64,000 nt of DNA from Desulfatitalea tepidiphila (GTDB taxonomy: Bacteria > Desulfobacterota > Desulfobacteria > Desulfobacterales > Desulfosarcinaceae): contig NZ_BCAG01000003.1 of assembly GCF_001293685.1 (NCBI RefSeq), forward strand, positions 1,922,001 through 1,986,000, given 5' to 3'. A program made the translations under genes and the position numbers. The notes beneath the pieces were generated by a model that saw nothing but the letters and a program-made list of their open reading frames with translations, was not told the DNA's origin and ran no database searches. Positions 54,156 to 60,987 of this stretch are shown here, in pieces. Position 1 is the stretch's first letter. Every line of letters begins with the position of its first letter.

Positions 54156-54701
54156 TCAGGGCTGATCAGGAAGCCCCTCTTTTTTAAAGGCCTCCAATGC
54201 AGACGGCAGCATGCGCCGGATAAACACCTGCCGATCTCTGGCGGTCAAAGATTGGTATTCGGCGTAACCCGAATGGTGCTCGGACAACGCTGGCGGATCT
54301 TGCTGGCAGAGGGTTCGGATTTGATCGAATTGGCGAATCAATTCAAAGAGCGCATATCGGGTCGCACAAAACCGTGACAGCCATCCCAAGCGACGCATAA
54401 TTTCGAAACGGATCTGATCGGTCAAAAACAGATGAACGTCGACAATCCTGATCTGGATGCGCCTGTCGACCGTGTAAAAGGACGCCTGGTGGCCGTATCC
54501 CCAAAAGGCAAGAATCAGGTTGTACAGAAACTGATTGTTGGCCTCCGAAGGATCGGCCAACCGGCACAGGACCTGGGCATCGAGTTGATCCAGGCGCGTA
54601 GTTGGCCCGATCATCACCTTGAAACGCCGGCGCCAAAGCGTCAACCCCTCTTTGAAGGCGATTTTTTCACGATACTCCGATAAACGAACAATCTCACCCA
54701 T
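54156..54701 (-). CDS. Hypothetical protein, 181 aa
   Basis: Soluble, helical and Arg-rich (LSEYREKIAFKEGLTLWRRRF; LYNLILAFWGYGHQASFYTV; TARDRQVFIRRMLPSALEAF). No recognisable domain, signal peptide or metal motif. It lies 57 bp upstream of the GH13_18 gene on the same strand. Function unknown. Confidence 0.65.
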   Translation of the reverse strand: MGEIVRLSEYREKIAFKEGLTLWRRRFKVMIGPTTRLDQLDAQVLCRLADPSEANNQFLYNLILAFWGYGHQASFYTVDRRIQIRIVDVHLFLTDQIRFEIMRRLGWLSRFCATRYALFELIRQFDQIRTLCQQDPPALSEHHSGYAEYQSLTARDRQVFIRRMLPSALEAFKKEGLPDQP

Positions 54702-54767
54702 GGCAGTACCGGCAGCGGCTTTTTATGATTCGATTACATTCGATAAAACCGTAAACAGTTGCAGAGG

Positions 54768-54838
54768 CGTCATGCCGGCGAACGCCGGCATCCAGAACGT
54801 ATTGAAAATACGGGATCCTGGCTTCCGCCGGGATGACG
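54768..54838. repeat. REP/BIME-like palindromic element
   Basis: Bounded by CGTCAT ... ATGACG, with a strong inner hairpin TGCCGGCG-AA-CGCCGGCA. It has the form of the very common CGTCATGCCGGCG-type intergenic repeat of Proteobacteria. Non-coding. Confidence 0.7.
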
Positions 54839-54853
54839 GGAAAAGCAAATTCC

Positions 54854-54873
54854 GGGCTTTTTACGGTGCCGTC
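54854..54873 (-). repeat. Fragment of the 52159 repeat family
   Basis: Its complement matches 52160-52179 at 19 of 20 bases (GACGGC-A/G-CCGTAAAAAGCCC). Confidence 0.6.
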
Positions 54874-55011
54874 AAATTTAATGCACAATATATCATAATG
54901 AATTCGTAATGTTAAACAACTTCTTGAAATTATGGCGCTGTTGGTTTATCGTCTTTAAATTGGCGCTGATTGTGCAGTGGGCAAATTTGTTAAGGAACGG
55001 ACCGCCGGACG

Positions 55012-56703
55012 ATGCCGCAAACAGATGACCATCCTAAAGAACTTCTCCTACAAACGGCGAGACAGATACTGTTTGCTTTAAGTGGTGCCTATAAAAAACT
55101 CAATCTATATTCCGAAACTCATAACGTTTACAAGGAGGCCTTGCGACATCTCCAGACCCTTGTTGCGCCATTTGTCCAAGAGTTCGACCGTCTGCGGCTG
55201 CACATTGAAAGAGACCGGATTACTTTTAACGGTGAATCGGTTTACGAAGGCACTTTGGAGCCAACGGACTTTGTATCCGTGCTTCATCGTGACGGTTTTC
55301 TGTGGGTCGAATTCAAAGAGGGAATTGAATCCTGGGAAATCGATACGTTTCTCAAGGCCATGCGCGACCATAGCGTTCTTGGCGAAGATGCCGAAGACGA
55401 TATCGTAACGGCCCTATGGGAATTTGACCTGCCGTCGATCGCCTATGAGGCGGACGAACTGGTTCTGGGGCTGAACGACGATCTTGTGATAGAAGAATTA
55501 CCCTGCCACCCTCCTGAAGGTGACGATGCACCTGCCCATGATGATGAATACCAGTCTAAAGGCCGGTCCGCTCCGGCGGGGAACTTGTCTGAAGAGGCGG
55601 CGGCATCTTTGAAGGCGCCTGCTCAGCTTTATCGTCTAAACCAGGAGGAACGTGAACAACTTGCAAAAATGATAGCCGCCGAAGAGCGGATGGATGGGTC
55701 CGACCACGTCGTCGATGTATTGCTTTACATCATTGGAAATCACTGTCTGCCCGAAGATGTGGATGAGCTGTTGACCTATATGGGGCATGAACTGCGAGAG
55801 GCCCTGTTGCAGGGACGTTTTTTATATTTGCATACGGTCCTGATCAAATTCAGGAAACAGCTCAAATCATATCAATCGAGGTCGCATTGGGCCGCCCCCT
55901 ATCTCGAGCGTTTCATTTTGAAACTTTCGAATGTCTCTTTTCTAGAAAACTTGCTGGAGATTTCCACGCTGATCGATGAAAGCGAGCCCCAGGGGCTCAT
56001 TGATTTGAAGGCGTTCTTATCCTTGTTGGATCCAGAGGCCATTTCATCGCTTGCACCCATCATGTTGAAAGTTCGCTCGGCGAAGCTGCAACGCATCTTG
56101 ATCAATGCGATTGCGACCCTGTCGAAACGCGATATTCGACCATTGGAAAAGCTGTTGCTCGCATCGGACAAGATCCTGGCGGGTCGCCTGGTCTTTATTC
56201 TGAAATTCTTCAACGAGGCTCATTCCCGCAAGCTCTTATCCAGGCTCCTGTGCGATGAATCGGCCGCCATTCGTCTTCAGGCGTTAAAAGCGGTTCTTGC
56301 CGCAAAAGAGCAATCCATTGACCCCGAGGAAGCAGCGACACTCCTTGGTGATCCGGATGAGGAGGTCCGCAAATTACTGCTCCAATCTCTGGCAGGTGAA
56401 AAAAGCGTGCAATCGGAAAAACTTCTGCTGGATCATCTCAAATCATTGACACCAGAGCAGGAGGACCCGGACTATTACCTGAGCGTATGCCGGTCGCTGG
56501 GTAAATGCGGCTCGTACCGCTGTGTCCCTTTTTTGAGATCATTGCTTTTCAAATGGCCTCAATTCGGTATCTTAAGACCGAGCAACAGCATACAGCGACG
56601 CGGGGCCATCCTGGCACTTGAGTCACTGGGAACAACAGAGGCTGCCGACTTGATCAAAAAAGTGGAACGGGGCTTTTTGGGTAACTTTCTTCGCGCGGAG
56701 TAA
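55012..56703 (+). CDS. HEAT-repeat-like signalling protein
   Basis: 563 aa. An N-terminal module (about 8-120: YKKLNLYSETHNVYKEALRHL; LHIERDRITFNGESVYEG; LWVEFKEGI) is followed by an acidic linker. The C-terminal ~330 residues are helical HEAT-like repeats (LLSRLLCDESAAIRLQALKAVLAAK; AATLLGDPDEEVRKLLLQSL; FLRSLLF). The N-terminal module resembles that of the HD-GYP protein 33 bp downstream, suggesting that both sense or dock the same thing. The ATG at 55012 has no close ribosome site. No known name. Confidence 0.75.
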   Translation: MPQTDDHPKELLLQTARQILFALSGAYKKLNLYSETHNVYKEALRHLQTLVAPFVQEFDRLRLHIERDRITFNGESVYEGTLEPTDFVSVLHRDGFLWVEFKEGIESWEIDTFLKAMRDHSVLGEDAEDDIVTALWEFDLPSIAYEADELVLGLNDDLVIEELPCHPPEGDDAPAHDDEYQSKGRSAPAGNLSEEAAASLKAPAQLYRLNQEEREQLAKMIAAEERMDGSDHVVDVLLYIIGNHCLPEDVDELLTYMGHELREALLQGRFLYLHTVLIKFRKQLKSYQSRSHWAAPYLERFILKLSNVSFLENLLEISTLIDESEPQGLIDLKAFLSLLDPEAISSLAPIMLKVRSAKLQRILINAIATLSKRDIRPLEKLLLASDKILAGRLVFILKFFNEAHSRKLLSRLLCDESAAIRLQALKAVLAAKEQSIDPEEAATLLGDPDEEVRKLLLQSLAGEKSVQSEKLLLDHLKSLTPEQEDPDYYLSVCRSLGKCGSYRCVPFLRSLLFKWPQFGILRPSNSIQRRGAILALESLGTTEAADLIKKVERGFLGNFLRAE

Positions 56704-56736
56704 TCTTTTGCAGCTGAAAACAGAGGGGAAAAATCA

Positions 56737-58185
56737 ATGACCGCCAACTATCAGCAATGGATTAACCGCTCAGGTGAATCCTTTCTTAAGGCGATCAACG
56801 GCTTGACCCAAATTGCCAAAATTCATGCCGACAACAACGACATATTGGCCGATTCGATTCAGAAATTCGTTCGGTTGTTAAAAAAGCTGGGACAAGACGA
56901 CAGCGAGGTTGCGATCCATCTTTCCGAAGGACGGTTTTACTTTCAGGGAGAAAAACTCTATCTGCGGCCTGCCAATGCGGCCTTGTTCAATCGGATGGTC
57001 AGATACATGGAAGAACGCGGCCTCTATGGGTTGCAGATAGACGCCGACCTGCAAGGTGTAGCTCCTCAACACATTGTTGCATTCTTCCGGCAGCTCGATC
57101 AGTGCGTCAAACAAGACGATCCCTCTACCTGGCTCACAGATCAAATCGTGAGGCGCCATATGCAGTGGGTATCTGTGGCCCAGACACCTTATCGTCCAAA
57201 CACGGACGACGACGCTCCATTGGACGACCTTACCCAGAAGAAGGCAGCAGTGCGGAAAACCTATGCCGGCACCCTGAGCTCCATAAAAGAGATTGCAGGC
57301 AAGCTTGCGACCAATCAACGCGTGGGCATGCGGAATTCAGTTCGTCTTGTTCAAAAAATGGTCGATATCATCACCGAGGATGAAACTCTTTTTCTCGGAA
57401 TCAGCACGATTCGCATCTATGATGATTATACCTATACGCATTCACTGAATGTGGCCATTTTGGCCATGTGTCTTGGCAAGCACATCGGCTTGAACCGGCT
57501 CATGCTCGAGAGACTTGGATTGTGCGGCTTGTTTCACGATCTGGGGAAAGTGGCCATTCCAAGAGAATTGCTAAACAAACAAGGTTCATTGAACGAAGAT
57601 GAATATGCCGTTCTCAAAACCCACTCCATGCACAGTGCCAGGCTGATCCTCAGGCTGAAGTCCAAGGATGATCGCAAAAGCAAGATCCTCGTGCCTCCGT
57701 TCGAACACCATATGGGATACGACCACTCAGGCTACCCGAAAGTCCTCACCGGTCCCAAAATCAGTCTGTTTGGGCGAATTCTCACCATCGTGGATGTTTA
57801 TGACGCCATCACTTCGCCGCGCATTTACCGGAAGAATGCATTGAGTCCCGATAAAGCCATCGCACAGATGGCGACCCAATCCGGCACCCATTTTGACCCC
57901 ATTTTGTTTAAAGTCTTTGTTGGCATGATGGGCGTCTATCCGGTGGGCACATTGGTCAAGCTGGATAGCGGCGAGCTTGGGATCGTCAAGCAGTCCTCCA
58001 AGAGAACCGGCCGCAGCCGCCCGATTGTTCAATGCATCATCCGCGACGACGATCAATCCTATAGCAAAGGCGCCGTGGTCGATCTTGCCGATCGCGATGA
58101 TGCCACTGGAGAATATTTCCATAACATCATCGCTACCATGCACCCTTCCACCATTGGCGTTCAGGCCGCTGCCTTTTTACTTTAG
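56737..58185 (+). CDS. HD-GYP-type phosphodiesterase-like protein
   Basis: 482 aa. An N-terminal module (about 1-125: HLSEGRFYFQGEKLYLRPA; RGLYGLQIDADLQGVAPQHI) precedes an HD-GYP domain: YTHSLNVAILAMCLGKHIGL, the HD pair in GLFHDLGKVAIP, LKTHSMHSARLIL, EHHMGYDHSGYP and IVDVYDAITSPR. HD-GYP enzymes hydrolyse c-di-GMP. The usual HHExxDGxGYP motif here reads HHMGYDHSGYP, losing the metal-side Glu and the DG. The HD metal ligands are intact, so activity is uncertain. Paired with the HEAT-like gene. Confidence 0.85.
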   Translation: MTANYQQWINRSGESFLKAINGLTQIAKIHADNNDILADSIQKFVRLLKKLGQDDSEVAIHLSEGRFYFQGEKLYLRPANAALFNRMVRYMEERGLYGLQIDADLQGVAPQHIVAFFRQLDQCVKQDDPSTWLTDQIVRRHMQWVSVAQTPYRPNTDDDAPLDDLTQKKAAVRKTYAGTLSSIKEIAGKLATNQRVGMRNSVRLVQKMVDIITEDETLFLGISTIRIYDDYTYTHSLNVAILAMCLGKHIGLNRLMLERLGLCGLFHDLGKVAIPRELLNKQGSLNEDEYAVLKTHSMHSARLILRLKSKDDRKSKILVPPFEHHMGYDHSGYPKVLTGPKISLFGRILTIVDVYDAITSPRIYRKNALSPDKAIAQMATQSGTHFDPILFKVFVGMMGVYPVGTLVKLDSGELGIVKQSSKRTGRSRPIVQCIIRDDDQSYSKGAVVDLADRDDATGEYFHNIIATMHPSTIGVQAAAFLL

Positions 58186-58239
58186 CGCCATCTGCAAAAT
58201 CCCAACTTTGCCAATAATGGCCGTTTACGTCGGCGCCTC

Positions 58240-58713
58240 TCAGGCAAGTTGCTCGCCCGCCTCGGCGTCCCTGACTTTGCCCAACTGATCTTTCAGCTGT
58301 GTCAGTGCGAGCATTAGGTTATCGTGGTCTATGGCCGGGCACCAGCGGTTGCAAAAACGGTCCGAACCCGAGACCATCAATCGGTGTAAAACAGTGAGAA
58401 AAACGGTACGTTCAACATCAAATTCAAACAGACGACCTTCCAGCGGCCGTTTGATGGCGGCCTGGATGCGGGTTTCTTTCTAAAGCCGTTCAAAGATCAG
58501 CACCGGACCTATGTTTTGGGCGTCAGCGGCGATATCGCTTTGGCCCGAGATAATCAGCAAGGCCTGTTCAGAGAATTTGGACAACCAGCGGATCAGTGTT
58601 TCGATGCACCCCTTTGGCTGCAGCTGGTCCATGCGACCCACAGTTGCATTAACACGCTGCTTGACCTTGCCCTTTTCTTTGTTGTTTTCGACAATCTGCA
58701 GGTACTGGTATTT
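58240..58713 (-). pseudogene. IS1634-like transposase N-terminal remnant
   Basis: The minus-strand reading KYQYLQIVENNKEKGKVKQR, then NATVGRMDQL ... LIRWLSKFSEQALLI, is interrupted by one TAG (at about 58481) and then continues KETRIQAAIKRPLEGRLFEF DVERTVFLTVLHRLM... to a stop at 58240. The pattern is that of IS1634-family DDE transposases near their start. There is no ATG, an internal stop, and no catalytic DDE region. The rest of the 740-bp gap between the HD-GYP and thioesterase genes shows nothing else coding. Confidence 0.65.
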
Positions 58714-58924
58714 GCTGGATGATTAGTTGGTGCAGATTCCATTTTAGAATCAACTCGTAGAGGGTCCGATAACCGGCAAAAACCGGAAAATGGATTTAAT
58801 CGCAGAATACTTTGACAATAAAGTGGAAGATAGGGGATAAGTTTATTTTTAACGGATGTAACCCGGAAAGTATTCGATAACATAAAATTCCCCTTGTGGC
58901 GGATATAGAATATGGAGGATGCAC

Positions 58925-59347
58925 ATGATCGAATCTGCGAAACACGACGAGGAGTTCACCAAAATGGCCCACAGCCTGATGCCCTTTACCAGGGAGCTGG
59001 GCTTCGAGGTTGTAGAAGCAAAAGCGGAAAAAGTTTCAGCTCGCGCCCAGTGGGCTGCTGATCGCTGCACCTCGGGGGGTATGCTCCACGGCGGATATCT
59101 GATGGCCGTGGCCGACGCGGCGGGTGCGGGATGCGCCGGCCTCAATCTGCCCCAGGGGTCCTGGATGACCACCATGGAATCGAAAACCAATTTTTTCCGA
59201 GGGGTGTCGGAGGGCGTTATTGAAATCGTGGCCGTCCCCGTCAACATCGGCCGGACGACGATTACGGTCCAGACGGATATTTTCAACGACAAGGGGAAGC
59301 TTGTCAGCCGGACGACGCAGACCCAATATATTATCCCTCCTCGATGA
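58925..59347 (+). CDS. Hotdog-fold PaaI-family thioesterase
   Basis: 140 aa. Family features: SGGMLHGGYLMAVADAAGAGCAGL with the active-site region, TTMESKTNFFRGVSEGVIEIVA, and TTITVQTDIFNDKGKLVSRTTQTQYI. Likely hydrolyses acyl-CoA esters. The ATG at 58925 lies 6 bases after GGAGG; the ATG at 58919 directly abuts that site and is less likely. It stands alone between mobile-element remnants. Confidence 0.85.
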   Translation: MIESAKHDEEFTKMAHSLMPFTRELGFEVVEAKAEKVSARAQWAADRCTSGGMLHGGYLMAVADAAGAGCAGLNLPQGSWMTTMESKTNFFRGVSEGVIEIVAVPVNIGRTTITVQTDIFNDKGKLVSRTTQTQYIIPPR

Positions 59348-59711
59348 CGAACCGACAACAGGGGAGGTTTTATGGAAGAAAGGGGACAGACTTAGTTTTT
59401 TTAAAGAAGAGCGATCTTTGCCGCAGAATTGTTCAGCGCCCTGGCCTTTGGTTGGCGCAGCGCCGTGATCGACTGGCGGTCGCCGCTCCAGGATGACGAT
59501 TACGTGGAATACTTCGACCAGGCGTTTCTTGACCGCCTGGGTGCAGGCGAACTGACCATGCCGCTTGATGAGTTTTGGCCCAGGAGCGGGCCGCGCTGGG
59601 ACGGCCTGGCCCGCACAATGGACGGCAAACTGATCCTGGTCGAAGCCAAGGCCCATATTGACGAGGCCGTCGATTACCGGAGCAAGTCTTCACCCGGAGC
59701 ACGCCAGGAAT

Positions 59712-59790
59712 GGACGCCCTTCACATTTATACATTACACCAGCGATATCGCAGAAGATGGATTGCAAATTTACAAATGTGAAGGGCGTCC
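59712..59790. repeat. 79-bp element with perfect 17-bp inverted repeats
   Basis: GGACGCCCTTCACATTT at 59712-59728 and its exact complement at 59774-59790, separated by 45 bp. It sits where the nuclease-like reading frame loses its family character, so it may be a small inserted palindromic element. Confidence 0.7.
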
Positions 59791-59824
59791 CCCATCCACC
59801 GCCAGGGCGTCCCCCATCCACCGC
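59782..59824 (+). repeat. Tandem duplication, 22-bp period
   Basis: AGGGCGTCCCCCATCCACCG plus C at 59782-59802 is repeated exactly at 59804-59824 with one base between. It overlaps the right arm of the 17-bp inverted repeat. Confidence 0.75.
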
Positions 59825-59955
59825 TACGATTATCTGGTCGGCGTCGGCCACATCGCCGTATCTCAGCCTCCGCCCGAGGGCCGGCAGCCCGACGACGAGC
59901 AGGTGGCCGTCCGGTCCCAGCTACCTGACGGGGGACCGCCGAGACTTATCTCTAC

Positions 59956-60138
59956 GTGCAGACCGGGGCCAGCCGCATGAAGTGCAGCGACAAGACCGTC
60001 TACCGCCTCATCCAGGAAGTCAAGCTGCCCGCCGTTGGCATCGGCGGACGGGCCCTGCGCATCCCGGCATCCACCTTCAACGATTACCTTAAAAGCCGGG
60101 TGGTGGATCCCGATGAGTCAATCATAATGGATCGATGA
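59956..60138 (+). CDS. Excisionase-like (MerR-type HTH_17) DNA-binding protein, probably 5'-truncated
   Basis: 60 aa from GTG 59956; the frame opens at 59929, and the extra residues ETYLY fit the usual start of the family (ETYLTVQEVA). The core SRMKCSDKTVYRLIQEVKLP and GGRALRIPASTFNDYLKSR is a winged-helix excisionase-type domain. No ATG or ribosome site is seen, so the 5' end was probably lost or recombined. Its last 48 bp recur at 62893-62940. Confidence 0.6.
   Translation: MQTGASRMKCSDKTVYRLIQEVKLPAVGIGGRALRIPASTFNDYLKSRVVDPDESIIMDR
60091..60138 (+). repeat. 48-bp direct repeat, left copy (excisionase 3' end)
   Basis: The first 23 bp are identical to 62893-62915 and the last 10 bp to 62931-62940; 39 of 48 match in total. 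Both copies read KSRVVDPDE then a short tail and DR before stop TGA. The copies bracket hicAB and the PAS kinase gene. Confidence 0.75.
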
Positions 60139-60222
60139 AGAGGCGCGATGGAAAATCGGCGCAACCCAATCCAGAAATCCAGCCTGCTATTCGCAGGTTC
60201 CGCCGCAGTCTATCGCTGCCGG

Positions 60223-60244
60223 AGGTCGGCAGAACTGCCGACCT
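60223..60244. terminator. Strong hairpin upstream of hicAB
   Basis: AGGTCGGCA / TGCCGACCT, perfect 9-bp stem with GAAC loop. There is no T-run, so a repeat or factor-dependent end is as likely as a terminator. The 200-bp spacer 60139-60339 otherwise holds only the hicA promoter candidate. Confidence 0.45.
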
Positions 60245-60305
60245 TGCCCCGTGCCATTTAAAAATTCCGGCATCAGGATGCCATCTTTCAGTATTGCTTT
60301 TGGCC

Positions 60306-60333
60306 TTGACAACAGTACTATTATTGATACTAT
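60306..60333 (+). promoter_or_regulatory. Promoter of hicAB, with an imperfect dyad in the spacer
   Basis: TTGACA (60306-60311), 16-bp spacer, TACTAT (60328-60333). Expected transcript start is near 60340, the A of the hicA ATG, so the mRNA could be leaderless. The spacer and -10 contain an AGTA ... TACT dyad that could be a HicB operator. Confidence 0.55.
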
Positions 60334-60339
60334 TCATGC

Positions 60340-60600
60340 ATGCTGAAAATCGATAACCTGTTATCGAAATTGCAACAAGACCCTAAAAATGTTCGGTTTT
60401 TGGATTTGTGCAGGATATGCGATCACTATTTCGGCGAACCCCACCAGCAGAAAAGCAGCCACCGCATCTTTAAAACACCCTGGCAAGGGGACCCGAGGGT
60501 AAATATTCAAAACGACCAGGGAAAGGCCAAAGCCTATCAAGTAAAACAGGTGCTTTTGGCGACAGAGAAATTGGAGGTTGGCCATGGCCCAAAAAAATGA
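60340..60600 (+). CDS. hicA: HicA-like mRNA interferase toxin
   Basis: 86 aa. The YcfA/HicA dsRBD-like segment SSHRIFKTPW carries the catalytic His, followed by PRVNIQNDQGKAKAYQVKQVL. HicA cleaves mRNA until bound by HicB. The N-terminus is slightly longer than typical HicA. No ribosome site precedes the ATG (see promoter). The 3' end overlaps hicB by 17 bp, the standard toxin-then-antitoxin order of this family. Confidence 0.82.
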   Translation: MLKIDNLLSKLQQDPKNVRFLDLCRICDHYFGEPHQQKSSHRIFKTPWQGDPRVNIQNDQGKAKAYQVKQVLLATEKLEVGHGPKK

Positions 60601-60913
60601 CAAATATACGTACCGGGTAACCTGGTCCGAAGATGACAACGAGTATGTCGGCCTGTGCGCCGAGTTTCCCAGCCTGAGCTGGCTGGCCGATACACCGGAA
60701 AAGGCCTTGAAAGGCATCCGCAAACTCGTAGCCGACGTGTTGCTTGACATGGCGCAAAATAATGAGCCCATTCCCGAAGCCATCGCAAGCAAACACTTCA
60801 GCGGAAAGTTCGTGGTCCGGGTCCCGCCTGAAGTTCACAGAAGACTGGCCCTGCAGGCAGCTGAATCCGGCGTGAGCCTCAACCGCCTTGCCAGCTCCAA
60901 ATTGAGCCAATAA
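60584..60913 (+). CDS. hicB: HicB-like antitoxin
   Basis: 109 aa. A degenerate RNase H-like HicB fold (YRVTWSEDDNEYVGLCAEFP; SWLADTPEKALKGIRKLVADVL) and a C-terminal ribbon-helix-helix (FVVRVPPEVHRRLALQAAES, then GVSLNRLASSKL) for DNA binding and autoregulation. ATG at 60584 is 6 bases after GGAGG; TTG at 60578 would be too close. Overlaps hicA. Confidence 0.85.
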   Translation: MAQKNDKYTYRVTWSEDDNEYVGLCAEFPSLSWLADTPEKALKGIRKLVADVLLDMAQNNEPIPEAIASKHFSGKFVVRVPPEVHRRLALQAAESGVSLNRLASSKLSQ

Positions 60914-60987
60914 ACAATCCGGACAACAGACGACGGCGCACTGCGCCCATATGAAATGTACCAGTTAAAACTAAAGAAATTGATCAT

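Larger units (their letters stand above)
54702..55011. other. 310-bp intergenic region holding repeat sequences
   Basis: Divergent spacer between the 181 aa gene (-) and the HEAT-repeat gene (+). It contains a REP-like palindrome (54768-54838) and one end of the 127-bp repeat family (54854-54873). No gene is seen. Confidence 0.6.
59411..59980 (+). pseudogene. Decayed nuclease-like gene fragment (PD-(D/E)xK style)
   Basis: The segment from about 59411 to 59700 reads as a real protein (ALAFGWRSAVIDWRSPLQDD; FWPRSGPRWDGLARTMDGKL, then ILVEAKAHIDEA). The D...EAK pattern fits a PD-(D/E)xK-type nuclease family. After SSPG the sequence changes character at an inverted-repeat insertion (59712) and tandem repeats, and the C-terminal ~90 residues look like out-of-frame noise. 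No proper start is visible. It is probably a truncated, inactive remnant. Confidence 0.55.

Noticed and set aside
58511-58726. Small + strand ORFs between the HD-GYP and thioesterase genes
   Set aside because: They are complements of the transposase remnant, which is on the minus strand.
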